A DNA stretch of 64,000 nucleotides, taken from contig CBDDIB010000002.1 in the NCBI GenBank assembly GCA_965228695.1, positions 62,001-126,000 on the forward strand. Direction: 5' to 3'. Positions 26,855 through 35,641 of the stretch are shown here, in pieces (the stretch's first letter is position 1; every line of letters starts with the position of its first letter). The notes below the pieces were generated by a model. The model was given only the letters and a program-made list of their open reading frames with translations, was not told where the DNA came from and did no database searches. Made by a program: the position numbers and the translations under genes. The stretch is from JAJFJD01 sp965228695 (GTDB lineage: Bacteria; Pseudomonadota; Alphaproteobacteria; UBA8366).

Positions 26855-27349
26855 TTATGCCCGTCCCGCCCGGACCCGGTGTCGCGGCCGCTCACCGGTC
26901 AGCAACGTCAGCGCATCGCCGAACGCGGATACGTTGGGCCCCAGCGCGGCGAAAAACTCTTCCTCCGCTCGATCCACTGCTTCGATCGCCGCGGTAACGA
27001 CGGATTGGCCGGCCTCGGTCACTTCGACGGCCACGGCCCTGCCGTCGCCGTCATGGGCATGGCGCGCCACCAAACGCTCTTTCTCCAGCGCGCGCAGAAC
27101 CTGCGATGTCATCATGGGATCAGTGCGGCAGTGCCGGGCGAGCACCGCCTGTGTCGGCGGATCGCCGGCCGCGCCCAACTCGCGCGCGCCCGACAGCAGC
27201 AGGAACTGCACCGGCGTCAAATCAAACGGCGCGAGCGCCTGTTTCTGCACCCGCTGCCACCGGTTCACCGCCTGCCAGAGCAGATAGCCCGTATTGCGCG
27301 CCGCCGGATGCCGCACAGCCTCGCTCTTCGAGTTGTCGTCGTCCCTCAT
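26855..27349 (-). CDS. MarR-family transcriptional regulator
   Basis: 164 residues with the winged helix of MarR proteins: LTPVQFLLLSGARELGAAG ... TQAVLARHCRTDPMMTSQVLRALEKERLVARHAHDGDGRAVAVEVTEAG, flanked by dimerisation helices. It lies 130 bases upstream of the ThDP-enzyme gene on the same strand and divergent from usg. Two inverted repeats in the 223-base region before it are candidate operators. The ligand is unknown. Confidence 0.88.
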   Translation of the reverse strand: MRDDDNSKSEAVRHPAARNTGYLLWQAVNRWQRVQKQALAPFDLTPVQFLLLSGARELGAAGDPPTQAVLARHCRTDPMMTSQVLRALEKERLVARHAHDGDGRAVAVEVTEAGQSVVTAAIEAVDRAEEEFFAALGPNVSAFGDALTLLTGERPRHRVRAGRA

Positions 27350-27475
27350 GACCCTCGTTCCGCATCCTCGACCGCCACTTTCCGTTTATAAGCCGGAGCG
27401 ACACGCCAATGCCAGCAAGATGCCGCAATCCGGATGCGTAACGATTGTCAGCACTCTCCGGGTCCGGCTGCCAAA

Positions 27476-27491
27476 TTATTGAATTTAATAA
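27476..27491. promoter_or_regulatory. AT-rich near-palindrome upstream of marR and usg
   Basis: The 16-mer TTATTGAATTTAATAA is symmetric except for one base pair and stands out as AT-rich in GC-rich DNA. MarR proteins typically bind 15-20 bp palindromes of this kind in divergent promoters. It lies 126 bases before marR and 81 bases before usg, so it could control either. Confidence 0.4.
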
Positions 27492-27516
27492 AGTTTTAGG
27501 CTTGCTCCGCAACGAT

Positions 27517-27531
27517 AGTCTGCGTCAGACT
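27517..27531. promoter_or_regulatory. Inverted repeat AGTCTG-CGT-CAGACT before usg
   Basis: A perfect 6-3-6 repeat lies 41 bases before the usg start. It could be a second operator in the marR-usg region or a hairpin in the usg 5' leader. The sequence alone does not decide. Confidence 0.3.
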
Positions 27532-27572
27532 TTGAGACAGGGACAAACGCGGTCGATACAGCGGAGCAGTCC

Positions 27573-27836
27573 ATGGCTGAACTCGGTGAACAACTCAAAG
27601 GCGCCCGGCTGACCACGGCGGAAATCCTGTATCACATGCCGGATCATCCGCATCTGCTGCAGAGCTTTATCTGGCAATTCATGGACCGGGCGCCCCAATA
27701 CCCGAAGCTGACGAAATTCCTGATCTTCTGGCAGCACAATATCGACGGACCGATCCACTCGGTAAAAGTCGCGGGCACCGAGATCATCAAACCCGCCGAC
27801 CTCTTGCATGTCGGCGACGCCGGGTATCTTCATTGA
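27573..27836 (+). CDS. usg: Usg-family protein
   Basis: 87 residues, the typical Usg length. The family core is plain: LTTAEILYHMPDHPHLLQSFIWQFMD, then PKLTKFLIFWQHNIDGPIHSVKVA. Usg-like proteins are small conserved alphaproteobacterial proteins of unknown function, first noted near trp or phosphate genes. Here the next gene, 83 bases downstream on the same strand, is a ferredoxin-NADP reductase. Confidence 0.88.
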   Translation: MAELGEQLKGARLTTAEILYHMPDHPHLLQSFIWQFMDRAPQYPKLTKFLIFWQHNIDGPIHSVKVAGTEIIKPADLLHVGDAGYLH

Positions 27837-27919
27837 GTTCACTGGGCTTTACCTCCCGCCGCACTTTGCATTAGGCTTCCGCCACAAAAGAAGAAATGCC
27901 TAGGGAGGATTTGGCAACG

Positions 27920-29224
27920 ATGCCATTGAAAGTGGCGGTTGTCGGGTCGGGACCGAGTGGATTCTACACGGTCGCGGCCCTGTTGAAGGCGGGCGTCGAG
28001 TGCCAAATCGACATTATAGAGCGTTTGCCCACCCCGTTCGGCCTGATCCGGGGGGGCGTCGCACCCGACCATCAGAAAACCAAGAATGTCTGGCGGGCCT
28101 ATGAGAAATCGGCCCTGAACGAGTCCGTGCGGTATTACGGTAACGTGGAGGTCGGCCGCGACATCACCATCGACGAATTGTCCGGAATGTACGACGCGGT
28201 CGTGCTGGCCGTCGGATCGCCGCTCGACCGGCGCCTCGGCATCCCGGGCGAGGACAAGGAAGGCGTCATCGGCTCGGCCTCCTTCGTCGGCTGGTATAAC
28301 GGTCATCCGGATTTCCGCGATCTGGACCCCGACCTCGATATCGAGGCCGCGGTGGTTGTCGGCAACGGCAACGTGGCGGTCGATTGCGCGCGGGTGCTGG
28401 CGAAAACGCCCGAGGAAATGTCGACGACGGACCTGACGGAATACGCGGCGGCGGCTATTCACAAGTCCCCGCTGACCGACATTTACATGTGCGGCCGGCG
28501 AGGGCCGGTCGAAGCCAAGTTCACGAATGTGGAACTGCGCGAGATGGGCCAATTGGAGCAATGCGCGCCGATCGTCGACCCGGCACAGCTCCCCGACGAA
28601 ATCACCGGCGACTTCGACGATCGCGACCGGCGTTTGCGGGAACGCAATCTGGCGACGCTTCGGGAATTCACCGAAATGTCGCCCGAGGGCAAGCCGAAAC
28701 GCTTGCATTTCGCCTTTTTCACCAATCCGGTCGAAATTCTCGGCGGCGACCGCGTCGAGGCGGTCAAGATGGAACGCACCGCCGTGCAAGACGGCCGGGC
28801 GGTCGGCACCGGCGAGTTCATCGAAATCCCCTGCGGCTTGGTAATCCCGGCGATCGGATACTACGGCGAGCCGTTTCCCGGCGTACCCTTCGACGAAAAA
28901 GGCGGCGTGGTGGTACACCAGGACGGACGTATCAGCGACGGAATCTACGCGGTCGGCTGGATCAAGCGCGGCCCGACCGGTGTTATCGGAACCAACAAAC
29001 ACGACGGCGACCATGCCGCCGCGCAAATCCTGGCGGAGGTGACCGAGGGCGGGAATCCCGGCCACGACCAACTGGAAGCAACGCTTGGCGAGCGCAACGT
29101 CCGCTGGGTGAGCTACCCGGACTGGAAACGCATCGAGGAAGCGGAGATCGCCAACGCGAGTGAAGGCGCGCCGCGGCGGAAGTTCAGCCGTATCGATGAC
29201 ATGCTGGGTGTGCTCGACGGGTAA
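27920..29224 (+). CDS. Ferredoxin-NADP reductase, adrenodoxin-reductase (FprA) type
   Basis: 434 residues. The FAD motif GSGPSGFYTVAALLKAG is followed by the group signature IIERLPTPFGLIRGGVAPDHQKTKN. The NADP-binding segment is VVVGNGNVAVDCARVLAKTPEEM, and the C-terminal GWIKRGPTGVIGTNKHDG is also diagnostic. ATG 27920 is chosen because GGGAGG lies 12 bases upstream; the same arrangement precedes korA. It transfers electrons between ferredoxin and NADP(H). With korAB next on the same strand, it could regenerate NADPH from ferredoxin reduced by the oxidoreductase. No ferredoxin gene is in the window. Confidence 0.92.
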   Translation: MPLKVAVVGSGPSGFYTVAALLKAGVECQIDIIERLPTPFGLIRGGVAPDHQKTKNVWRAYEKSALNESVRYYGNVEVGRDITIDELSGMYDAVVLAVGSPLDRRLGIPGEDKEGVIGSASFVGWYNGHPDFRDLDPDLDIEAAVVVGNGNVAVDCARVLAKTPEEMSTTDLTEYAAAAIHKSPLTDIYMCGRRGPVEAKFTNVELREMGQLEQCAPIVDPAQLPDEITGDFDDRDRRLRERNLATLREFTEMSPEGKPKRLHFAFFTNPVEILGGDRVEAVKMERTAVQDGRAVGTGEFIEIPCGLVIPAIGYYGEPFPGVPFDEKGGVVVHQDGRISDGIYAVGWIKRGPTGVIGTNKHDGDHAAAQILAEVTEGGNPGHDQLEATLGERNVRWVSYPDWKRIEEAEIANASEGAPRRKFSRIDDMLGVLDG

Positions 29225-29536
29225 GAATGCGAGGCCCATCGCATATCGAATCTGCCTCAGTGCCGCGTCAACCGGTACTGGACATCGCATCGAAAAAGCA
29301 TAAGTTACCGGCGACTCTACGGGGATTGATTTTCGGCATGGGAATTTCGGGTTTGGCATTCGCCAAAAGCGTCAGCAACCCGATACCGCACGGCTAATAC
29401 CCATGATCCCGAAAATCGCTTCTCAAACGGTCGACAGGCACGCGATACTGTGATTTGGCGCCGAGATTTTTGATGCTAGAGTTATCTCGCGGATCCGGTC
29501 CAAGAGCCTCGTAAATCCAGGGAGGGTTTAACAAGA
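29225..29536. other. 312-base intergenic region before korA
   Basis: No convincing gene was found here; the short frames lack ribosome-binding sites and family features. It holds a possible promoter (29455-29482) and the GGGAGG ribosome-binding site before korA. The length suggests korAB has its own promoter rather than reading through from the reductase gene. Confidence 0.6.
29455..29482 (+). promoter_or_regulatory. Possible sigma-70-type promoter for korAB
   Basis: TTGGCG (29455-29460) and TAGAGT (29477-29482) are 16 bases apart, about 55 bases upstream of the korA start. Both hexamers are imperfect, so this is a weak call by eye. Confidence 0.3.
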
Positions 29537-31405
29537 ATGGCAGCTGTAACCGCAGAGGAACCGCGACGCGCGGAACGCGCGCAGGTCGATTCCGTAATCA
29601 TTCGCTTCGCGGGCGATTCCGGTGACGGCGTTCAGATCACCGGGAGCCAGTTCACCGATACGACGGCGTTGGCCGGCAACGACCTGGCGACCTTTCCCGA
29701 CTTCCCGGCCGAAATTCGGGCACCCGCTGGCACGACCTTCGGCGTATCGGCTTTTCAGATCAATTTTGGCGCGCAATCCATCGCGACGGCGGGCGACGAG
29801 CCCGATGTGTTGGTCGCGTTCAATCCGGCGGCGCTCAAGGTCAATCTTGCCGACATCCATTCGGGCGGCCTCATCATCGTCGATTCCGGCACCTTCACGT
29901 CCCGGAACCTCGACAAGGCGGGGTTCGAGAGTAACCCGCTGGAAGATGACACGCTGGAGAAGTATCGCCCGCTCAAGATCGATATCTCCAAATTGACCCT
30001 TGAGTCGGTCAAGCAGTTCGGATTGACGTCGAAGGAAGGCCTGCGCTGCAAGAACTTTTGGACTCTCGGCCTGGTCTATTGGCTATACGGGCGCAACCGT
30101 AAGCCGACGGTCGATTGGCTCAACAAGAAATTCGCGTCCCGGCCCGAGATCGCGGAGGCGAACATCGCCGCGCTCAACGCCGGGCATGCCTTCGCCGAAA
30201 CGGCGGAAATGCCGGGCGAAATCAGCAGCTATATCGTGCCGCCGGCCGAGTTGGAGCCGGGCGTCTACCGCAACATCACCGGCACCGAAGCGATGGCCTG
30301 GGGCTTGTTGGCCGGGTCGCAGCTGGCCGACCTCAAATTGATGTTCTGCTCCTACCCGATCACGCCGGCTTCGTCGCTTCTGCATGCCTTGGCGCGGCTG
30401 AAGCAGTACGATGTCGTCACATTCCAAGCGGAAGACGAGATTGCGGCGGTATGTTCCGCGATCGGCGCGTCCTATACCGGCGCTATCGGCGTCACCTCGA
30501 GTTCCGGTCCCGGCGTCGCGTTGAAAGGCGAGGCGATCGGTCTGGCCATTTCCACCGAGTTGCCGCTGATCATCGTCAATTCGCAGCGCGCGGGCCCGTC
30601 GACCGGCTTGCCGACAAAGACCGAACAGTCGGACCTGTATCAATCTGTCTATGGCCGCAACGCGGACAGCCCGCTCGTGGTCCTCGCGGCGCGGTCCCCG
30701 GCGGACTGTTTCGAGGTGGGTATCGAAGCCGTCCGTCTGGCGACGAAATACATGACGCCGGTGATTGTTCTATCCGACGGTTATATCGTGAACGCGGCGG
30801 AGCCGTGGAACATCCCCGACATGGCGGACTATGCACCCTTCCCGGTGACATTCCATACCGAGTCGGACGGATTCCACCCCTTTAAGCGTGATCCCGAGAC
30901 ACTGTCGCGGCCCTGGGTCAAACCGGGCACGCCGGATCTGGAACATCGTATCGGCGGTATCGAAAAAGCCTATAACAGCGGACACATCTCCTACGACGCC
31001 GAAAACCATCAGAAAATGACCGATACGCGGGCGGCGAAGATCAATGGCGTCGCCAAAGACATTCCGCCGCAATCGGTCGAAGAAGGCACGGAAGGCGGCA
31101 AGCTCGCCGTGGTCGGCTGGGGCTCGACCTACGGACCGATCTCCCGCGCGGTCAGCAATTTGCGGGCCGACGGCGCCGACGTATCGCATATCCATCTCCG
31201 CCATATCTGGCCGATGCCGGCCAACCTCGGCGACCTGCTCGGCAAATACGAACGCGTCCTGGTACCCGAAATGAACAACGGGCAACTGCGGACCGTGTTG
31301 CGGGCCGAGTATCTTGTGCCGGCCGTCGGGCTCAACCAGGTCAACGGCCAACCCTTCAAGATCTCCACCATCGAAGCGGCGATCCACGAACAATTGGAGT
31401 CCTGA
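29537..31405 (+). CDS. korA: 2-oxoglutarate/2-oxoacid:ferredoxin oxidoreductase, alpha (fused gamma-alpha) subunit
   Basis: 622 residues. The N-terminal gamma-type domain (about 15-200) starts IIRFAGDSGDGVQITGSQF, followed by the ThDP pyrimidine-binding alpha domain (FCSYPITPASSLLHAL ... ITSSSGPGVALKGEAIGLAI) and transketolase C-terminal-like domain. With KorB it converts a 2-oxo acid plus CoA to acyl-CoA, CO2 and reduced ferredoxin. The fused gamma-alpha two-subunit form is the type found in aerobes such as mycobacteria. GGGAGG lies 12 bases before the ATG. It ends one base before the korB start. Confidence 0.93.
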   Translation: MAAVTAEEPRRAERAQVDSVIIRFAGDSGDGVQITGSQFTDTTALAGNDLATFPDFPAEIRAPAGTTFGVSAFQINFGAQSIATAGDEPDVLVAFNPAALKVNLADIHSGGLIIVDSGTFTSRNLDKAGFESNPLEDDTLEKYRPLKIDISKLTLESVKQFGLTSKEGLRCKNFWTLGLVYWLYGRNRKPTVDWLNKKFASRPEIAEANIAALNAGHAFAETAEMPGEISSYIVPPAELEPGVYRNITGTEAMAWGLLAGSQLADLKLMFCSYPITPASSLLHALARLKQYDVVTFQAEDEIAAVCSAIGASYTGAIGVTSSSGPGVALKGEAIGLAISTELPLIIVNSQRAGPSTGLPTKTEQSDLYQSVYGRNADSPLVVLAARSPADCFEVGIEAVRLATKYMTPVIVLSDGYIVNAAEPWNIPDMADYAPFPVTFHTESDGFHPFKRDPETLSRPWVKPGTPDLEHRIGGIEKAYNSGHISYDAENHQKMTDTRAAKINGVAKDIPPQSVEEGTEGGKLAVVGWGSTYGPISRAVSNLRADGADVSHIHLRHIWPMPANLGDLLGKYERVLVPEMNNGQLRTVLRAEYLVPAVGLNQVNGQPFKISTIEAAIHEQLES

Positions 31406-31406
31406 C

Positions 31407-32435
31407 ATGACTGTCGTTCAAACGCCCGAAAAACTGACGGCAAAGGATCTGACGTCGGACCAGGAAGTCCGATGGTGCCCCGGTTGCGGCGACTATGCGA
31501 TCATCAAGGGCGTGCGCAACGCGCTTGCCGAGATCGGAACGCCGCGCGAAAACACCGTTTTCGTGTCGGGCATCGGCTGCGCCGCACGTTTTCCCTATTA
31601 CATGGCAACCTATGGATTTCATACGATCCATGGCCGCGCCCCGGCAATCGCCACCGGTGTCAAACTGACCAATCCGGAGCTCGACGTCTGGGTCGTCACG
31701 GGCGACGGCGATTGCCTGTCGATCGGCGGCAACCACACGCTGCATGTCTTGCGCCGTAACGTCGACGTCAACGTGATGCTTTTCAACAATGAGATTTACG
31801 GCCTGACCAAGGGCCAGTACTCACCGACCTCGAAAACCGGCACGCTGTCGCCATCGACGCCCATGGGGTCGGTCGATGAACCGGTTTCGGCGACAGAGTT
31901 TGCCCTTGGGTCCGGCGCGCGCTTCGTCGCGCGGTCGGTCGATACGCTGCAGAAGCATCTCCCGGTCGTCCTCAAGCGCGCGCATGCGCACAAGGGCGCA
32001 TCCTTTGTCGAAATTTTCCAAAATTGCATCGTTTACAATGATGGCGCCTTTTCGCATTTCACCGACCGGAAGATTGCGGCGGATACGCAGGTTCACGTCG
32101 AACACGGTAAGCCGCTGCTGTTCGGGCAGGACAATGAAAAGGGCATCCGCCTGAACACGCAGCTCCTGAAGCTCGAAGTGGTGACGATCGGCGAAAACGG
32201 TGTCGAGGAATCCGACGTCATGATCCACGACGAAACCAACAAACCATTGGCCACGTTGGTCGCCCAGATGCAGCCGCCGGAATTCCCGGTGGCACTCGGC
32301 GTCATCTACTGCGAAGACGGCCCGGAGTTCACCGACGCCGTCTACAATCAAGTAAACGCGGCCAAGGCCAAAAATAAGGCGGTGCCGATGGCCGACCTGT
32401 TGCACAGCGGCCATACCTGGGAAGTCACGGGTTAG
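31407..32435 (+). CDS. korB: 2-oxoglutarate/2-oxoacid:ferredoxin oxidoreductase, beta subunit
   Basis: 342 residues from ATG 31407, one base after the korA stop. Four Cys expected to hold the [4Fe-4S] cluster are visible: WCPGC, SGIGCAARF and FQNCIVYNDGAF. The ThDP/Mg motif is VTGDGDCLSIGG ... LFNNEIYGLTKGQYSPTS. The KGQYSPTS element is typical of KOR/VOR-type enzymes. No separate ferredoxin domain is present, so electrons must leave to a ferredoxin encoded elsewhere. The specific 2-oxo acid is not proven by sequence. Confidence 0.93.
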   Translation: MTVVQTPEKLTAKDLTSDQEVRWCPGCGDYAIIKGVRNALAEIGTPRENTVFVSGIGCAARFPYYMATYGFHTIHGRAPAIATGVKLTNPELDVWVVTGDGDCLSIGGNHTLHVLRRNVDVNVMLFNNEIYGLTKGQYSPTSKTGTLSPSTPMGSVDEPVSATEFALGSGARFVARSVDTLQKHLPVVLKRAHAHKGASFVEIFQNCIVYNDGAFSHFTDRKIAADTQVHVEHGKPLLFGQDNEKGIRLNTQLLKLEVVTIGENGVEESDVMIHDETNKPLATLVAQMQPPEFPVALGVIYCEDGPEFTDAVYNQVNAAKAKNKAVPMADLLHSGHTWEVTG

Positions 32436-32442
32436 GCGTAAC

Positions 32443-32464
32443 CGCCGCACACGCGGCGGGTTTC
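32443..32464 (+). terminator. Possible terminator after korB
   Basis: A perfect 7-bp stem, CCGCCGC (32443-32449) with GCGGCGG (32454-32460), closes an ACAC loop 8 bases after the korB stop and is followed only by GTTT. The stem is strong but the T tract is short, so termination may be partial before ctaA. Confidence 0.5.
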
Positions 32465-32525
32465 GTGGCTAATTGCGGCGATTTGACCGCTGGTCATCCC
32501 TACCCATCTTCACGATAGTCCGCCA

Positions 32526-33626
32526 ATGGCCGAGCTTTCGAAAGAAGAGACGCCGGCGAACGCGCATATCGGCGCGCGGCGCGCGGCGGAGAAGAACCGC
32601 GCCATCGTTGTCTGGCTGATCGTCTGCTGCGGTATGGTCGTGGCGATGATGCTGATCGGCGCAATCACGCGGTTGACCGAATCCGGCTTGTCGATGGTCG
32701 AGTGGCGGCCGCTGATCGGCGCTTTCCCGCCGGTATCGGATGCGGAATGGCGCCGCGTCTTCGACCTGTACCGCCAGACCTCGGAATACCGGCTCGAAAA
32801 TGCCGGCATGAGCCTGTCGGAATTCAAGACGATTTTCTGGTGGGAATATATCCACCGGCTCTGGGGCCGGCTGATCGGCGTCGTTTTCGGCGTGCCGCTG
32901 ATCTGGTTTGCGGTGCGCGGCTACCTGACCAAACCCCTGGCGCTCCGTCTCTTCGTCCTGTTCCTTTTGGGCGGCGCGCAAGGTGCTATCGGCTGGTGGA
33001 TGGTGAAAAGTGGCCTGGTGGACCGTGCCGACGTCAGCCAATACCGCCTTACCGTGCATCTCGGCATGGCCTTCCTGATCCTCGGCGCAATGGTGTGGGT
33101 CCTGCTGGATCTCGTTGACCACCGGCCCGCGGCGCAATCCGTTTCGCCGAGATTTCAGCGTTACGCCGCCGGGTTGCTGGTGCTGATCCTCGTCACCGCG
33201 TTGTCCGGCGGCCTGGTGGCCGGGCTGAACGCCGGCTATGCCTACAACGATTGGCCCTACATGAACGGGCAGATCATCCCCGAGGAATACGGCGACCTGA
33301 CGCCGTGGTGGATCAACCTGTTCGAAAATGTCGCGGCGGTTCAGTTCGACCACCGGCTGCTCGCCTATGTCTCGGTCGCGGGCGCGCTGTTTCTCTGGGT
33401 CGCCGCGTGGCGGAATGGCCTAAGGGGAATGACCCGGCGTCCGTTCGACCTGCTTGCCGTGATGGTGTTCGCACAAGTGGCGCTCGGTGTTTCGACCCTT
33501 CTGTTCGTCGTACCCACGCCGCTTGCGGTGGCCCACCAGGGCGGCGCGATCGCGCTCTTCTGTCTCGCGGTTTGGGCGGTCCACACCGCATACCGGCATC
33601 CGGCCGAGCCCGCGCCGGACCGCTAA
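32526..33626 (+). CDS. ctaA: Heme A synthase (COX15/CtaA)
   Basis: 366 residues with eight membrane helices. It oxidises the C8 methyl of heme O to make heme A for cytochrome aa3 oxidase. Conserved His appear at WWEYIHRLWGR, YRLTVHLGMA, QFDHRLLAY and VAHQGGAIAL. The start and end (IGAITRLTESGLSMVEWRP) match the alphaproteobacterial/mitochondrial type. Its TAA overlaps by four bases (CTAA) with the stop of the convergent M20 gene. No other cytochrome oxidase assembly gene is adjacent. Confidence 0.95.
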   Translation: MAELSKEETPANAHIGARRAAEKNRAIVVWLIVCCGMVVAMMLIGAITRLTESGLSMVEWRPLIGAFPPVSDAEWRRVFDLYRQTSEYRLENAGMSLSEFKTIFWWEYIHRLWGRLIGVVFGVPLIWFAVRGYLTKPLALRLFVLFLLGGAQGAIGWWMVKSGLVDRADVSQYRLTVHLGMAFLILGAMVWVLLDLVDHRPAAQSVSPRFQRYAAGLLVLILVTALSGGLVAGLNAGYAYNDWPYMNGQIIPEEYGDLTPWWINLFENVAAVQFDHRLLAYVSVAGALFLWVAAWRNGLRGMTRRPFDLLAVMVFAQVALGVSTLLFVVPTPLAVAHQGGAIALFCLAVWAVHTAYRHPAEPAPDR

Positions 33627-34855
33627 CGGGCGCCCGCCTTTTCCAGCATCGCGTGCAACAGGACCTGGCATCCGGCGGCCAGATCTTCGGCGGTCGCATT
33701 CTCGATCTCGTTGTGGCTTATGCCGTCTTCGCAGGGCACGAAGATCATCCCGCTCGGCGCGACCTTGGCGACATAGACGGCATCGTGGCCGGCCCCGCTG
33801 ACGATGTCGCGATGGGCGTAGCCGAAACGTTCGGCGCCGGCCCGCACCGCGTCGACGCAATCGGGATCGAAGGGAGTCGCTTCGAAATGCAGGATCTGCT
33901 CGAACGCCATCTCGAGCTTCGCCGCCTCGGCGATCGCTGCGGCCTGTTCCCGCAAGGCCGCATCCATCGCGGTGAGACGGTCGTCGATCGGGTGGCGCAG
34001 GTCGATGGTGAGGAAGACTTCGCCCGGAATGACATTCCGGCTGTTCGGCCGCACCTGCATCATGCCGACGGTGGCGCAGGCGTCCGGTTGGAACTCATGC
34101 CCCAGCCGGTTGACGGCATCGACCAGGCGCGACGCGCCCAACAGCGCATCGCGGCGGCGCGCCATCGGTGTCGGACCCGCATGCGCCTCCATCCCGGTAT
34201 AGGTGACTTCGTACCAGCGCTGGCCTTGCGCGCCGGTCACCACGCCGATCGTCTTTTCCTCGGCTTCGAGGATCGGTCCTTGTTCGATATGCGCCTCGAA
34301 ATACGCCCCGACCGGCCGGTCGCCGCAGCCGTCGCCGTTATAGCCGATCCGCGTCAGTTCATCGCCCAGCGCGACGCCGTCCACATCGGTCGTCGCATGT
34401 GTTTCCGCAAGATCGAACAGGCCGGCGAACACGCCGGAACCCATCATCGCCGGGGCGAAACGCGAACCTTCCTCATTGGTCCAGACGACGACTTCGACCG
34501 GCGCCTCGGTCTCCACGCTGGAATCGTTCAGAGACCGGATAACCTCCAGCCCGGCAAGCACCCCATAGGCGCCATCGAACTTGCCGCCGGTCGGCTGGCT
34601 GTCCAGATGACTGCCGGTCACGACCGGCGGCAGGTCGTTGTTGCGGCCCGGGCGGCGCGCGAAGATATTGCCCATCGCATCGACCGACACGCGGCAGCCT
34701 GCGGACTCACACCAGTCGATGAACAAGTCGCGCGATTGCTTGTCGAGATCGGTCAGCGCCAAACGGCAGACGCCACCCTTTTGGGTGGCGCCGATTTCCG
34801 CCATCGTCATCAGGCTGTCCCACAACCGCCGGTCATCGATCGTCAGGTTTTCCAC
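33623..34855 (-). CDS. M20-family amidohydrolase (N-carbamoyl-L-amino acid hydrolase / allantoate amidohydrolase type)
   Basis: 410 residues. The zinc-site elements of the hydantoinase/carbamoylase family are visible: VVTGSHLDSQPTGGKFDGAYGVLAGLEV (His-Asp), WTNEEGSRFAPAMMGSGVFAG (Glu-Glu), EAHIEQGPILE, VTYTGMEAHAGPTPMARRRDAL and GAGHDAVY near the end. It probably frees an amino acid or ureido compound from a carbamoyl or allantoate-like substrate. It is monocistronic, convergent with ctaA. Confidence 0.9.
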   Translation of the reverse strand: MENLTIDDRRLWDSLMTMAEIGATQKGGVCRLALTDLDKQSRDLFIDWCESAGCRVSVDAMGNIFARRPGRNNDLPPVVTGSHLDSQPTGGKFDGAYGVLAGLEVIRSLNDSSVETEAPVEVVVWTNEEGSRFAPAMMGSGVFAGLFDLAETHATTDVDGVALGDELTRIGYNGDGCGDRPVGAYFEAHIEQGPILEAEEKTIGVVTGAQGQRWYEVTYTGMEAHAGPTPMARRRDALLGASRLVDAVNRLGHEFQPDACATVGMMQVRPNSRNVIPGEVFLTIDLRHPIDDRLTAMDAALREQAAAIAEAAKLEMAFEQILHFEATPFDPDCVDAVRAGAERFGYAHRDIVSGAGHDAVYVAKVAPSGMIFVPCEDGISHNEIENATAEDLAAGCQVLLHAMLEKAGAR

Positions 34856-34927
34856 GGTGCACCTCGCTCGTAAGGTGACCCCTTATCCGGACGATACCCG
34901 CGGCTGCGCGGAAGACCGTGACGGTGT

Positions 34928-35416
34928 CTAGCCTTTGACGACCAGATTATAGTTAGGGGTCGGGTTCAACGGACAAGAGTAAAGATACTTGCCCGGCTTC
35001 AACTCGACCACATAATCCTTCGTCGTGCCCGTGTCGAGGCCACCGCCAGAGACACTGACCTTATTCAATTTGTGCAGCGGGTTCTTCCAGTTGTAGTCGT
35101 GCTCGCGGACCCAGAAGCCCAACGAGTACGGAACATTCTTGTTGGTCACACGGAAGATGTACTTTCCGGGTTTCAACTCGAGCGTCTTGGCCTTCGCCAA
35201 CCGGTCGGCGCCGGACTTCGCGTTGATCGCGTTGCAGTCGTCGGCCTTCTTCGGCGTGTATTTGTGATCGACGCCGTTTTCGGATTCGACGAATTGGCAC
35301 CCGACCTGTGTCAGGTTGATCACGGTCGGTTCGGCGGCGCGGGCAACGGACATTGCGCCCAACAGCGCAGCGCCGGCTATGCCTACGGTGAATGCGGATC
35401 GCTTGATACCGGACAT
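34928..35416 (-). CDS. Secreted cupredoxin-like protein without a canonical copper site
   Basis: 162 residues. A signal peptide of about 27 residues (ends SVARA) precedes a beta-rich domain. The features TLELKPGKYIFRVTNKNVPYSLGFWVREHDYN and VVELKPGKYLYSCPLNPTPNYNLVVKG are typical of cupredoxin folds, with paired PGKY repeats. After Cys148 there is no His or Met, so a normal type 1 copper site (Cys-x-x-His-x-x-x-Met) is absent; His106 and His115 remain. It may bind copper differently or have lost it. It is divergent from soxB across 268 bases. Confidence 0.65.
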   Translation of the reverse strand: MSGIKRSAFTVGIAGAALLGAMSVARAAEPTVINLTQVGCQFVESENGVDHKYTPKKADDCNAINAKSGADRLAKAKTLELKPGKYIFRVTNKNVPYSLGFWVREHDYNWKNPLHKLNKVSVSGGGLDTGTTKDYVVELKPGKYLYSCPLNPTPNYNLVVKG

Positions 35417-35641
35417 CGGTTAACCTTTCTTACAATGAAACAAGCTGGTCCATAAATGTTTAGAATTGTTATAACATTCAACACAACATTCCGTGAGTGT
35501 CCCAAAAAGATATAACGCGCGGATAACGAAAGCATAAAGTTTTTGTAAAGACGAACCGGTCGGCCGCCGCCATCCCTCGGAATGAAAAGGATATTGCATC
35601 GCTGGCAGCAAGCGCTATAGGGTCTGTGACAGGGGAGAACC

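Noticed and set aside
29225..29536. Small gene or structured RNA in the gap before korA
   Set aside because: No open frame with a ribosome-binding site, no long dyad and no T-tract hairpin were found.
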